The translations under genes were made by a program, and so were the position numbers. Positions 1-13,838 of a stretch of DNA of 64,000 nucleotides are shown here, in pieces. Source of the stretch: Rhynchopus euleeides (Eukaryota; Euglenozoa; Diplonemea; Diplonemida; Diplonemidae); assembly GCA_963210315.1 (NCBI GenBank), contig OY723265.1, positions 1,860,001 through 1,924,000 of the forward strand, given 5' to 3'. The notes under the pieces were generated by a model, which was not told the origin of the DNA, made no database searches, and saw only the letters and a list, made by a program, of their open reading frames with translations. Each line of letters opens with the position of its first letter. The stretch's first letter is position 1.

Positions 1-1
1 G

Positions 2-1519
2 CCGTCTGCAAAGCGTGCCGACGGGCGTGTCCCTTCTTCGCGCGGGAAGGCGAAGCCTGTGATATCCCGCGGCGGTGCAGGTGGGGCGCGGCGTGCGCAG
101 AGCCACTCGCCGAACCACCCCATGCATGCTGGTGACGAGAGGAGGCCCTCGGTGCGGAAGTTCGGCGAGTCGCCCAACGGGGGTGTGACGCGTCGGTGCA
201 GCCTCAGCGAGCTCCGCGGGGGCGGCAAGGTCTCGTCGGACCTGGGGGACATGCGGGACCTCCACAACTCCGACCGCAACACGCTGTGCAAGGGCACCTC
301 GATGGATGGGGATGCGCCCCCCTCGAAGTTCTTCCACAGGTCGGCCACGACACGCGCCACCTCGCCGCACCCGTCCCCGCCGGACCAGGTTGCGGAGCTG
401 TCGGAGCAGCTCGCCAAGCTGACCATCGCCCTGCAGGCAAAGGAGGACGAGACGAAGCGCCTCCACGAAGAGCTCGACAAACTCCGCGACACGCAGGACG
501 ACCCGGAAACCCCCCAGCAGGCACAGCCCTCGGGCCAGCAGGCAGAGGTGGCGGAGCTGCAGGATCTGCTCGAGGCGCAGCGCTCTGCCCTGCTGCAGAA
601 GGAGGAGGAGGCGGAGCGCCTCCACGCTGAGATCGACGCGGCGCATGACAGGCTGGCGCTGAGCCAGGACACCGCGTCGCAGCTGGCAGCAGCCACCGAG
701 GCCCTGGAGGCTGCGGAGGCCGGCAGGGCGTCACTCGAGAGCGACCTGGCGGCAGCGCAGGGGCAGTTGAAGGAGGCGCAGGCGCAGGCTACCCAGCAGC
801 TGCAGGAGGCGCGTGACAAGGCGGAGGAGCTGCTGGCGAAGGCGAAGGTGGAGGCTGAGGAGCAGCTGAAGGAGGCGCATGTGCGGGCTGACGAGCAGGC
901 GGCGACGCTCGATGATATGATCACGAAGCATGACACGGAGAAGCTGCGGGCGGACGAGCTGCATGCAGAGAAGCGGAAGAATAAGTCGGAGGCGCAGCTC
1001 GCCAGGAAGCAGAGTGAGATTGTGCTGCGCGAGGCTGAGGATGCGGAGAAGGAGATGGCGAAGTGGAAGGATAAGTACCGTGTTCTTGAGGAGGAGCTCG
1101 ATGCGCGTGTGGCGGCGGCGAAGGTGGATTGTATCGAGAAGATTAAAGGCGAGGTGTCGGCCAAGTTCCGTGCATATGAGATGGACGTCTCCCAGAAGTC
1201 GCGCACCATCGCATCTCTCGAGGAGCGTATCAAGGAGATGGAGCAGCAGCGGCGAGACGAGGAGGAGAAGGCGGCGCGTGTTTCCTCCAGCGAGAACACG
1301 CAGCTGGAGAGCTACGTCCGCACCGCGCTGTCGCCCGAGCAGCAGGTGCGCCTGGAGGAGCTGGACCTGCAGCTCGGCGAGCTCCTGGATCAGGCGAGCG
1401 ACGTGGCGGCGACGGGGTCCGACCCATCCACCCCCGGGTACACCATCTCCGGGGCAAAGGGTGCCTACTACAGGAAGTCCATCAAGGACGACAGTGTGGA
1501 GCAGATTGCGATGGACTGA
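2..1519 (+). CDS. Coiled-coil protein, 5' end outside the window
   Basis: The frame is open from the first base of the window, so the gene is probably cut by the window edge. The first ATG inside is at 122; an in-frame GTG at 59 is an unlikely start. After a Ser/Arg/Pro-rich N-terminal part (to about base 380) the protein is almost entirely heptad-like, rich in Glu, Ala, Gln, Lys and Leu, from about base 390 to 1400. It has repeated segments such as AELQDLLEAQ and RLHEELDKL, as expected of a long parallel coiled coil. The last 40 residues are not coiled and the stop is the TGA at 1517-1519. No catalytic motif is visible. Proteins of this build are usually scaffold, cytoskeletal or tethering proteins, but that is general knowledge and no specific family is recognised. 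No intron is needed in the visible part. Confidence 0.8.
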   Translation, partial: PSAKRADGRVPSSRGKAKPVISRGGAGGARRAQSHSPNHPMHAGDERRPSVRKFGESPNGGVTRRCSLSELRGGGKVSSDLGDMRDLHNSDRNTLCKGTSMDGDAPPSKFFHRSATTRATSPHPSPPDQVAELSEQLAKLTIALQAKEDETKRLHEELDKLRDTQDDPETPQQAQPSGQQAEVAELQDLLEAQRSALLQKEEEAERLHAEIDAAHDRLALSQDTASQLAAATEALEAAEAGRASLESDLAAAQGQLKEAQAQATQQLQEARDKAEELLAKAKVEAEEQLKEAHVRADEQAATLDDMITKHDTEKLRADELHAEKRKNKSEAQLARKQSEIVLREAEDAEKEMAKWKDKYRVLEEELDARVAAAKVDCIEKIKGEVSAKFRAYEMDVSQKSRTIASLEERIKEMEQQRRDEEEKAARVSSSENTQLESYVRTALSPEQQVRLEELDLQLGELLDQASDVAATGSDPSTPGYTISGAKGAYYRKSIKDDSVEQIAMD

Positions 1520-3210
1520 AGATTGGGGTGCGGTGCTGTAGAAGACAATAGGGTTGGGTGACCTGTCACCCGGCTCGACCTAGGCTAAACAAATAATCGT
1601 AACGTGTGTGTGTGGGCGCAGTGCCCTTCAGGCAACATTGTGTGCGGATGCCAGGGGGATTTGCTGTGTTGTGAGGGTATGCGTGGGGTGCTTCGGGGGT
1701 GCTCTCATGGGGCATATGCATCTACCCGTCCAGTCGCAATGTGTGCAATGTCTGCATATCCGCCGTTGATACATCCAGGCGATTGTGGTTTTCGATGCTG
1801 ATGAAATGCCGTGACAAGCGGCTGAAGGAACACCGTACCCAACCCACCGAGGATCTGGTGCCGCTGCTCGGCCCAAGTCATACGCCCTGCTCGCTTGGGT
1901 GATGGTGACGGGCAGATTCGGGTGTTGGTGTTGTGCGGGGGCTGTTTTGTTACAAACGAACTTTTTGCTGAAATGGGACAAATCGGGAGCTGTGTGCAGC
2001 AGCCTAGCCCCCTCGCGGCTGTCGACACCAAAGAAAACCGAGATGTGGTGTGTGCGCCAAATCCAGGCAAAACAACCAAGAGAAAACTGAGATGACGCGG
2101 GGTGGGTAAATGGGCGGGGAGGTAGAGCTCTGGAGGGTCCGGAAACGAGTGAAAAAAACTCTCAGAAAACGTCAGGAACGTTCATAATCCGAATTTGCTC
2201 GAACAAAAGCTTGCTTGCACAGCGAAAAGGGTCAGGTGGGAGCGTTTTTTGGCCAGCCTCCTGCAGAAAGTGTGCCCAGCAAACACAGGATTCTGAACGC
2301 TTCAGACATGCAGAACGCCTTTCTCTTTATGTCGCCAAACGCGGTAGAGTCTCGCATCGCACGCCTGAGTGTTATCTCGGTGGAGTGACACAATCGCACC
2401 TGCAATGTTAAGACGCACCCGTGTAACTTTACTTTGTTTTAGAGTCTTGGGGGGGGGGGGTGTGGGCGAGATTTAGAGGGTGCTCGGTGGGGAAGAGGGG
2501 GGGTATGGGGTTGCATTTCAGGGGAGGGGTGCAAGAAACCGGCGGGGGTAAAGGGGGGCCAGCGCCCAGCAGAAGGGCACACACACACCCAATCTCGTTT
2601 CGTTGGGGGGGGAGGGGTGTGGCGGTTTTGCCTTTGTGCCCTGCCAGCCTGGTTCTGCTTGGCGGGGCTGGAGCATGCCCGTGCAGTATGGAGGCGTGTC
2701 CCAGTGAGCACAGCTTGCTGAAGTGGCGACTAGGTCAGGGAAAAAGCAAAAGGCCCGTCCGCCCACTCCCTCCGCGTGTGGATCACAGCCATTCCGGAGT
2801 AAGCGAATTTACGGAGCGACTGTTTTGACCAATCCCCCCTGCCCCGGGCGCCACCTGCGCAAAAGCGGGGTGCCCCGATCTGCCGAAGCAGAATCAGAAA
2901 CCGTTTCGTGTGTCTGCGTCTGCCCCCCGATTGAAAACCCGCGACTCAAAGCCCCCGTCCCCATCCCCCCTCCCCGTCCTCTTATGGCACCGCTACCCCC
3001 TTGCTGTACACCTGGATGAGGGTTAACGATGCCCCCCTCTGTGCTTTGCTGTTCCCTGTTGAATGCAACATGCCCAACACTCCCAACGCTACCCCCCACA
3101 ACGCAGTAAGGCCACGGCCACACACAGACACAGCGCAGAGGCAGTGCACGCGCTGCCTGCGGGCATCGCCTGGGTGGTGGGCAACCACGCCTAAGCGCGC
3201 GTGCAGCGCA
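1520..3210. other. Intergenic region
   Basis: This 1.7-kb spacer separates the coiled-coil gene from the kinase gene. It holds no ORF with protein-like composition. It contains G tracts (around 2451-2460 and 2600-2620) and pyrimidine-rich DNA before the kinase start. No RNA gene was recognised. Confidence 0.6.
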
Positions 3211-6397
<3,187 letters not shown>

Positions 6398-9300
6398 GCC
6401 ACCGACATGTCTGGGGTAGGGGGGAGTGATCCCCAGACGGGAGCCCATGTGGGCCTGGCAGCCCACTCCAACCAAGCTCGCCCGCAGTCGACATCCCGCC
6501 CCTCTTCCAAGGGTCGAGACTGTGCCGGGTGGCGGTGGTTGGCCGAGGGGGGGGGAGGGGTGGGAAGGGCATCTATTTTTCTTGTACGGAGGTGTGGTGG
6601 TGTGCTGTGGTGTGTGTGTCGAAGTAATTCTCCCCCCCTTTTTTTTGTCCCGTGCGTGCTGCAAACGTGATGTATCGCATGATGGGTTTTGGTCGGTATT
6701 TTTTTGTTACTGAGTTACGGAGCGGTGGGGAAGGGGGTGGGGGATTGGTGTGCAAGGCGTGGGGAGAAGTCGCGCAGTCGCGAAAGCAGTCTTGACGGCT
6801 GACAGCTTTTAGGGTTAACCACCCCCCCCCCCCTTCATGTCACTTCACATAACCTCCTCAACACAGCCTTGGGACAGCAATGGTGTGCGCAAAAAACGAA
6901 AAAAATAGCTCCTGCAGCTCCAGTTCGACTCGCTACCTGCAACACTTCATCCACGAGGGTCTTGTAGCGTTGTGTGTGTTGACAGCGCGACTCTCGCACT
7001 GATTGACAAGACACACGCCCCTACCCCCGCTGCTGCATAACGAGTGAAGGAGGGGCCAACTCTGTGCTTCCACCTTTTTTTATCTTCAACTTCACGACAC
7101 TCTCCTGCCGCAGCCCCCTTTCCACCACCGCTTCCTGTTCCTCCTCCTCCTCCTCATTCTCGTTCTCCTCCTCCTCAAACCAACTCCCCCTCCTCTGTGC
7201 GATCCGATTCGGCACGGAGCCCGATCACAGCGCTAGATCTCTACGACATCACCTGCATAAAGAGTCACGAGAGAGAGGGATATCGAGGGGTGAGTGTGTG
7301 TGTGGGTATGCTCGCTTCGGGGGTTTTCACACTTAAAATCCTACGAGGGTCCTCAGGGAAAGAGAGCTGGAGAGAGGGGGGGGGGGTTGGAGGGGGAGCG
7401 GGAGGAGGGTGGTTCCTCTGTGCCTTAACTTCCCCCCCCCCCCCCTTTACCAGTGTCACCTCCCCCTTTTATGTGCGATCCGATTCGGCAGGCATTTTTA
7501 TTTGCCGATGTAAAAGACGGGAAGAACGCGGGGAAAGCTCAGGCCGTGTACGGCATATCATGGGTATTGCCTCATAAACGAGAGGGTCTCGAGGGGGGGG
7601 AAGAGTGGAGGGAGCGGGGTGGGGTGGGGTGGGGTGGGGGGGGGACACTTTTTCTGTACTGGCCGTTCTCTGCCCGTCACCCCTCCCTCTCTCCATCTGT
7701 TTTTTCCTGTTCCCCATAATTTTGTGTCATTTGTATCCGAGACGACGGGGCGGAGAAACTCCGGAATACCGAAGTTGTTTGAGGCGCACACAGCGGAGGG
7801 CAGGTCCGACAATGCAACCGCTTTCGTGTTTACCCCGGAGTCAGTGAGCGAGTGAAGCGAATGAACAGCTCAAGGTAGCTGTTAATTCTGGTTCTCGATA
7901 CACACACATCCAGGGGGGGGGGGGATCTCCGCTCAGAATTGCAGAAGAGTGAAAAAAAGGGGGCAAACTGGCACAGTTCGACACAGAGCGAGGGGCCCCC
8001 AGAGATGTATTTTGCGGGCTTGTCCTGTTCGACGCCCCGGCAACCGAAGCCACAACATTGCCTGGTCGAAACCCTCTGGACATACAATCTGCATCTACGT
8101 CTGTCTTGTCGGAGAGTGACAGACGTTCTCAGAATTAGACAGCCTTTCGCGAACCACCGCACCCAACTTCACAGATACACCCCCTTGCGACCCCCTTTGG
8201 GAGTGTAAGAGGGGGCTTTAGGAGGAGGGGCAAGTGCGTGAGAGGTGTTGTGTATCATAAAGTGAAGTGTGCAAGAGGGAGGGGGGGGTGGGATGAAGGA
8301 TGTCCCTTTCGCTCCGACTTGAGTGCAAGAGGGTGGTGTGGGGGGTAGCCCTTTGTTCTGAGGTCTTGAGGCTGTCCGAAAATAATGTGCCAAAAAACAA
8401 CAGGGGTGGTGAGGGGGGGGGAGGCAAGTCAGGCAAACGGCACCCGTGTGAGGCAGAGTATCCTGCAACCGCTGGTCTCTCACTCTCGTGGAGCTGCTGG
8501 TAAGTACGTCCAAAACAGAAGCGCGTTGGACTAATCGTTCTTTTCCCTGGGCAAAATCATCTGCTGTGACGTAGGGTGGGAAAGCACTGGGCTGGGATAC
8601 GTGCAAAGCCACCACTGTTCTTACCCCAACAGCCCCTCTCACGGGGGGGAGGGCCTGTCAGGGAGAGACACTGCCGAAAAACAATCGTTCAAATCGTTCA
8701 CAAGTGGCCAACACGGCACACACATCGCACTTCTCTTTCTCGTTTCTACTTTTATGCCCTACGAAAATGCCCCCCCCGCGGACCCAGTATCCCGCCGCCA
8801 TCACCCCCACCCCCTGCCCCCCCTACATTCACACTCGCTTCCCTCCGTTTGTGACTTCTTCTCGTTTAGATAGATTCTTCTTCCGTACCGTCTGCTTAGT
8901 GCATCTATTCTTGGGTTGGAAAGCCCTGCGTGCCCGTGTGTAGGGCAGGCTTGTGTTGTGTCCATCCTGTCCCCATTTGTACAATTTGTGGGCGCCTGAG
9001 CCGCCAATGTCGGGCCGTCGGCGAGGCGGGTGTGTGGGGTGTGGGATGCGGGTGTTACTCATGGGGGATCCGTGACCTTTCCCTTCCCCCCTGCCCCTGT
9101 CCCGCCTGGTTTGCACCAGAAAAAGCTGCCCCCCCAGGCATGATTTTTTGTCTGCAATCTGCAATCTCGACCTGCATGGCCGCCTCCTGCAGCCAGGCAG
9201 GTATTTAGTTAGTCCTGGCCGAGGCAGTCAAAACGCCCCCTCCCCGGGAGGGAGGGGCAGAGGGCAGAGAACACGGCCAAAAATGTCCTCTGTGGGGCGT

Positions 9301-9489
9301 GGCTGGTGCCGAGATCTCTTTCGGGGGGGGGGGGGTAGGCCCCTGCATAGCCCCTGATTTTCTGTCACAAAACCAAATTTCGGCCATTTTTTCAATTTTT
9401 GGGCCCAAAATACCCCCCAAAACACCACCAAATGACTTTTTTGGGTCTCTCCCACCTGTTTCCCACCTATCCCCCCCATTTTTTCAGTT
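6398..9489. other. Intergenic, simple-sequence rich
   Basis: No gene is supported. It contains a CTCCTC-rich tract near 7135-7185, repeated GGGGT units at about 7615-7645 (possible G-quadruplex), long G and C runs, and a short block at about 6836-6905 that recurs near 43950. A motif TGCATAACGAGTGAAGG at about 7035 recurs upstream of the gene at 22564. Confidence 0.6.
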
Positions 9490-9586
9490 TTTGGAAGAAC
9501 AGCTAGCTTTTCGCACTAAAAAGACTCGTGGCAGCGTTCGGTATCTGCACACATGCACTAGCAGGCACCGTTCGTACAAACAAAAA
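9490..9586 (+). repeat. Left terminal repeat (unit A1) of VIPER-like element
   Basis: Begins near GGAAGAACAGCTAGC and ends with CGTTCGTACAAACAAA. It is matched base for base by unit A2 at about 13719-13818. Confidence 0.85.
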
Positions 9587-9608
9587 CTGGGTTCGTACTC
9601 AGTAAAAT

Positions 9609-11141
9609 ATGTCGCAGCTGAGCTCGGTCGATTGGAGCAAGGTCACAGTACCTGTCCTTCCGGAGGGCGTTAAGCCCGCCGAGCCGCGTGCGCGCTGCAT
9701 CTTTCCGCGCTGTGCCATCGAGCACAAAAGCGCGGAATCGGAGCAGTGCTGGAGGTGTGGGTGCCGGGGTCGGGTGATCTGCCCGGAGTGGAAGGCAGTG
9801 TCAGGCGAAACAGGGGCCCTCAGCCCGTTTGTGAAGGGCGAAGGGGCGAGCGAGTGGTGTTGCCCGCTGTGCGCGTTCGCTGTGGGAAGCGGTGAGGACC
9901 CGGAAGGGGACCGGACCACGAAAGCGAGCGCAGAGGAAAAGGTGAGTGCGGCCGCGACTGAAGTGGCTGAGGCCTTCTCCGTGCCCTTCCCTAACACACA
10001 GCACTCCTCCCAGGCCCCTGCAGAACCTGTCTTCCCTCCCTCTGTCGTGCCCCCCCTCCCTTCCCCTGTCCCTCAAGGACATGTGCATCCCGTGTACGCC
10101 CCTCAAGGGCCGGGCTCTGCTAGGCCAGCGAACCAAGTGCACCCACTGCAGGCCCCTCAAGGGCCAGGTGCTGTCGCGCAGGCCGCCCCTCTGGGTTTCG
10201 TCCAGCCTACCTATGCCCCTCAAGGGCCGGGCTCGGTGTTACCGACGGGCCAAGTGCACCCCATGTACGCCCCTCAAGGGTCGGGCTCTGCCACTCTGTC
10301 CGCCCAGGGGCACCCAATGCAAGCCCCTCAAGGGCTGGGTGCTGTCCCTCATGCGGCCCCCCAGGGGATCGTCCAGCCCACGTATGCCCCTCAAGGGCTG
10401 GGCTCGGTGTCACAGACAGGACACTCCCTGTACCCCCCTCAGGGGCAGGGCTCCGCAGCACTCCCGCATGCTCCTCAGGGAGTGGGTCCCGGCATGCCTG
10501 CTGTCCCCCAAGGGCAGGGGTCATTCGTGTACGCCCCTCAAGGGTACGACGCAGCGTACGCCGCTCAGAACCCCTACGCAGCCATGCCGAGTTATGGAGG
10601 GCAGTGGCCATCGGAAGAGCTTCCCGATTTGGCGCGGGTTGTCACATGGCTCCCCTTCCTGAACGACCCGAACAAGCTGGAGAGCTTGTGGACGCACCTG
10701 ATCATGCGCCATGACGCTCCGGCTGCCGCCACCCAGAGCTCCCAGTTTCACGAGCGTCGTGTCCTCCTGAAGAGTCTGCGGAGGATGATGTACATGCAGG
10801 GGGCGGCATCTATGGGGGTCCTGATGAACGACATGGTGGTTCGCCTCGAGGCCATCCTAGTCAAGGAGGTGCTGATCGAGGCTGGCCTGCGCCGCGAGCA
10901 GGCGGCTGTGGGCGCTGGGGAGTTCGAGGAGCGACTGGCGGCCCTCCCCTTCATGTCGGTGACGCGCGAGAAGATGACTACCCTGCAGTCGGAGGCCCGC
11001 CTGGCGGCCCAACGCCACAAGCCCAGTGCGGAGCCGAGCCCTCGCAACCCGCAGAGGCCGAAGGGGGCAGACCGGGTCACCGGATACAAGCACAAGGGGG
11101 GTTTTCAGCAGGGCGGAAAAGGGAAGCACCCTCGCCAATGA
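9609..11141 (+). CDS. gag-like ORF of VIPER-like element
   Basis: First ORF of the element (510 aa, ATG at 9609). The N-terminal 100 residues carry several Cys pairs (such as CWRCGCRG and CCPLC) that could bind zinc. The middle is a tandem array of a unit built on YAPQGPGS / APQGxGA, visible in the DNA as repeated CCCCTCAAGGGC blocks from about 10090 to 10540. The C-terminal part is helical and ends in a basic tail. The position matches the gag-like ORF of VIPER, DIRS and Ngaro elements. No sequence match to a named capsid family is claimed. The stop overlaps the start of the next open frame. Confidence 0.6.
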   Translation: MSQLSSVDWSKVTVPVLPEGVKPAEPRARCIFPRCAIEHKSAESEQCWRCGCRGRVICPEWKAVSGETGALSPFVKGEGASEWCCPLCAFAVGSGEDPEGDRTTKASAEEKVSAAATEVAEAFSVPFPNTQHSSQAPAEPVFPPSVVPPLPSPVPQGHVHPVYAPQGPGSARPANQVHPLQAPQGPGAVAQAAPLGFVQPTYAPQGPGSVLPTGQVHPMYAPQGSGSATLSAQGHPMQAPQGLGAVPHAAPQGIVQPTYAPQGLGSVSQTGHSLYPPQGQGSAALPHAPQGVGPGMPAVPQGQGSFVYAPQGYDAAYAAQNPYAAMPSYGGQWPSEELPDLARVVTWLPFLNDPNKLESLWTHLIMRHDAPAAATQSSQFHERRVLLKSLRRMMYMQGAASMGVLMNDMVVRLEAILVKEVLIEAGLRREQAAVGAGEFEERLAALPFMSVTREKMTTLQSEARLAAQRHKPSAEPSPRNPQRPKGADRVTGYKHKGGFQQGGKGKHPRQ

Positions 11142-11177
11142 CTGGGCCCCTGGGCTCCCCTCCTCGAGCGGCACCAG

Positions 11178-12053
11178 GTGCGCAGACCTGCACCGCCCGT
11201 CTCAGAGGAGGGGTACAACGACTTGCGGCACGAGACGTCGTCCTTCCTGGCGGGGTGCTACCGGGAGAGTTCTCTCCGGGCGATGATCTCCGTGGAAGCT
11301 CGTGCCGCGCAGTTTTACGCAAATCTTTCTCCCCACGACCCCAACTTAGATCCCGAGATGGCCTTCTTGATGTGGCTCAGGTCGCTCATGCAGCAGTCGA
11401 GGATCTCCCCCGCGAGTGCCAGGCAGTACCTGACGTACCACGCCATGGCGAAGATCTCCTCCGGCGAGGCGTTCCGGAGGGCAACCCTCCAAATACCCAG
11501 GGAGGAAAGACGGCAGCCGGAGACAGTGAACCCGAACAGGGTGTTCAACGTTGTTTTTCGCAAGCCGGTAAGCCTCCCGGCTGTGGCCCTCGCTCTGCAG
11601 TGGAGCACGGGGTGCCGGTGGAGCGACATGGAGAGGCTGCGGTGCCGGGATGTCAGCTTCCTGGACTCGGGCTACATCATGGTGGTGTTTGTGGGAGGAA
11701 AGACAGATCTCTCCCAGAAAGGACAGGCCCTCCTGCTACCCCCCACAGGCCGATACATCGGCCTCCTGCGCCACTGGATCACTCATCGGCAGCAAGTGTC
11801 CCCTCAAGGGACCTTGTTCCAGGGCCTGCAATATGCCCACTACAACACCTACCTGCGGGACTCTCTATGCATCCTGTCCCACGGTATCCGGCGGAGTGCC
11901 CTGCAGGTTACCGCGGAGGCGGCGGGACAGCGTGCCGCCCAACACCTAGCTCGGCATCGGAACGCAGCTTCAACGGAACAGTATCTCCCGCCTCAACTAT
12001 GGCAAGCGACTCTGGAGACGAAGGAAGCGACGCGGATCTTGCAGAGTCAGTAA
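11178..12053 (+). CDS. Tyrosine recombinase ORF of VIPER-like element
   Basis: Second ORF. It shows the signature of the lambda-integrase fold: an Arg in STGCRWSDMERL (box I), a LSHGIRRSAL segment (H-x-x-R of box II) and a terminal Tyr in ASTEQYLPPQLW. Such enzymes insert and excise the circular DNA intermediate of YR retroelements, in place of the DDE integrase of LTR elements. The exact start is uncertain because the first in-frame ATG is inside the reading frame. Its end overlaps the start of the reverse transcriptase ORF. Confidence 0.85.
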   Translation: MRRPAPPVSEEGYNDLRHETSSFLAGCYRESSLRAMISVEARAAQFYANLSPHDPNLDPEMAFLMWLRSLMQQSRISPASARQYLTYHAMAKISSGEAFRRATLQIPREERRQPETVNPNRVFNVVFRKPVSLPAVALALQWSTGCRWSDMERLRCRDVSFLDSGYIMVVFVGGKTDLSQKGQALLLPPTGRYIGLLRHWITHRQQVSPQGTLFQGLQYAHYNTYLRDSLCILSHGIRRSALQVTAEAAGQRAAQHLARHRNAASTEQYLPPQLWQATLETKEATRILQSQ

Positions 12054-13633
12054 GTGATTCCGGTGATTCCCTGGCATCAGTGCACAGCCTGTATCGAAGT
12101 TCTCCTTTTCGCATGTACCTGAAGTACTACGACTACGCCTCTGCCTGGGTGGACTCGCGCTTCTCCGCTGCCCCCCGGGCTTCCTACGAAGGAATTATCT
12201 CAGAGGCTACCCCAGGCACCATCTACATTGTGCAGCTGCTGAGGGACTTCCCAGCCCTGGGGGAGAACTTTCGATGGTTTACTGATGCAGACTTCCTCTA
12301 CAGGCTCATCGATCAGGGTTTGAAGCCGCGGCCGGGCCCCCTGAACACGAAGATCTTACCACATGTGGGGCGCCTCGACAGCCTCGGGATCACAGAGTCC
12401 TCCCCCAAGGCGGATTCCAGTGTGACCTGGTACCAGGGCGTCTTCTGCGTGCCGAAGAAGGCGGCGGGTTCCCTCAGGTTCATCATGTCCTGCCGAGCCA
12501 TCAACAGTGCTCTTGACATGACTTCCCTTCCACGCTGCCATCTGCCGTCGTACAGCGAGATCCTCGCCACCGTCTTCGGGGCTTCCCTGGTGATGCAGTT
12601 TGACTTTAAGAGTTTCTTCTTTCAGTTCGGCTTGCCGATGGATGTGCGCCCATACTTTGCCTTCAGGGCATGCCGCCTTCACCGACGTATGACTCGACTC
12701 CCTATGGGCTACGCACCAGCTCCCCAGGCCGCACAAGCGCTGACAAGTGCACTCATACAGAAGAGCTGCACAGGGACGAATGCGCAGGGCCTGGCGTGGA
12801 TAGACAACGCCATTTTTTGCGGCGACAGTGTGAGCCTGGCGAGGGTGCATCAAGCGTTCAAGCAGCTGTGCGAGAAGTACAACGTGGTGATCGGCGACTA
12901 CGAGGCCCCTGCTGCTTACACCACTCTCCTCGGGATTGAGGTTGACTTGCGTCAACGGCGGTGGCGCATGGACCCGACGTGGGTGATGAAGACCCTTCCC
13001 GCTGCTCAGAACCTGCTGTCCACCGGTCAGGGTACCCTGCGTACCTGGTGGCGTATCTGCGGGGCATTCTTGTGGAGATACCACGCGCTCCGTCTCCCGC
13101 TGCATGGCGCCTTGACGATACTCACCTGGATGTCTCAGACCTCTCGGCTGCATCTGCCATGGGATGCTCCTTACGTGATGGGGGACAGAGTCTGTCGGGC
13201 TCTACAGTTACAGGCTGACGCACTGGCGCGAAACGACTGGCAGTCGTGGGTGGTGCGGGAGCGTCTGGTGGTCCAGGTGGTCTGTGATGCGAGCCTATCA
13301 GGCTGGGCCGTGGTCCAGGAGGACCTCCGCCCTCTCTATGGCGCCTTCTGGGGCGAGCTTGCAGCTGCGACAATATTCCTGAAAGAGTTGTTTGCGGCCT
13401 ACAAGGCTGTCTCTACGATTTGTAGCAGGCCCCGCTGGAGGGGTTATCACATCATACTCTTCAGCGACAACCAAGCGGTGATTGGGGCTATTCGCAAGGG
13501 TGTGTCCCATGTTGAGGGTGCGCAACGCTGGCTGAACGACATTCAGTACTGCCTAGAGCGCCATGACTGCAGCCTCGAGCCGGAGTACGTTAGAACGTGC
13601 GAGAACATCGCTGACCAGTACACAAGGCTCTAA
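11999..13633 (+). CDS. Reverse transcriptase and RNase H ORF of VIPER-like element
   Basis: The third ORF is placed from an ATG at 11999; the same frame stays open upstream but there it only shadows the recombinase frame. An acidic Ser-rich lead is followed by reverse-transcriptase blocks (QFDFKSFFFQFGL, RLPMGYAPAPQAAQ, GLAWIDNAIFCGD, TTLLGIEVDL). An RNase H domain follows (VVCDASLSGWAVV, LKELFAAYKAV, ILFSDNQAVIGAI, ending IADQYTRL). This domain pair is typical of DIRS/Ngaro/VIPER elements. Confidence 0.88.
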   Translation: MASDSGDEGSDADLAESVSDSGDSLASVHSLYRSSPFRMYLKYYDYASAWVDSRFSAAPRASYEGIISEATPGTIYIVQLLRDFPALGENFRWFTDADFLYRLIDQGLKPRPGPLNTKILPHVGRLDSLGITESSPKADSSVTWYQGVFCVPKKAAGSLRFIMSCRAINSALDMTSLPRCHLPSYSEILATVFGASLVMQFDFKSFFFQFGLPMDVRPYFAFRACRLHRRMTRLPMGYAPAPQAAQALTSALIQKSCTGTNAQGLAWIDNAIFCGDSVSLARVHQAFKQLCEKYNVVIGDYEAPAAYTTLLGIEVDLRQRRWRMDPTWVMKTLPAAQNLLSTGQGTLRTWWRICGAFLWRYHALRLPLHGALTILTWMSQTSRLHLPWDAPYVMGDRVCRALQLQADALARNDWQSWVVRERLVVQVVCDASLSGWAVVQEDLRPLYGAFWGELAAATIFLKELFAAYKAVSTICSRPRWRGYHIILFSDNQAVIGAIRKGVSHVEGAQRWLNDIQYCLERHDCSLEPEYVRTCENIADQYTRL

Positions 13634-13681
13634 GGGCGTGAATGAAAAAGGGGAGGGGGGGCGCGGAAGTTGTAAAATAAA

Positions 13682-13838
13682 GACCGTTCGTACAAACAAA
13701 GAACGCAACTCCAAGTCTTTTTTGGAAGAACAGCTAGCTTTTCGCACTAAAAAGACTCGTGGCAGCGTTCGGTATCTGCACACATGCACTAGCAGGCACC
13801 GTTCGTACAAACAAAGAACGCAACTCCAAGTCTTTTTT
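13682..13838 (+). repeat. Right terminal repeats (B1-A2-B2) of VIPER-like element
   Basis: Unit B (CGTTCGTACAAACAAAG through CAACTCCAAGTC) at about 13682-13722, unit A again, then unit B at about 13799-13838. Together with A1 on the left this is the split-direct-repeat pattern. Confidence 0.85.

Larger units (their letters stand above)
9490..13838 (+). mobile_element. VIPER-like tyrosine-recombinase retroelement
   Basis: A 4.35-kb element with three long + strand ORFs (gag-like, tyrosine recombinase, reverse transcriptase plus RNase H) between split direct repeats. Unit A lies at the left end (about 9490-9586) and again at the right (about 13719-13818). Unit B (about 40 bp) flanks the right A copy on both sides. 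Split direct repeats with tyrosine recombinase placed before reverse transcriptase are the layout described for kinetoplastid VIPER/TATE elements. Ngaro elements place the recombinase last and DIRS1 has inverted termini. The two A copies are identical over about 95 bp, so the insertion is probably young. The element looks whole. Confidence 0.85.

Noticed and set aside
9801-10223. Minus-strand ORFs across the gag-like region
   Set aside because: Shadows of the CCCCTCAAGGGC repeat array; the + strand frame has the coherent domain order.
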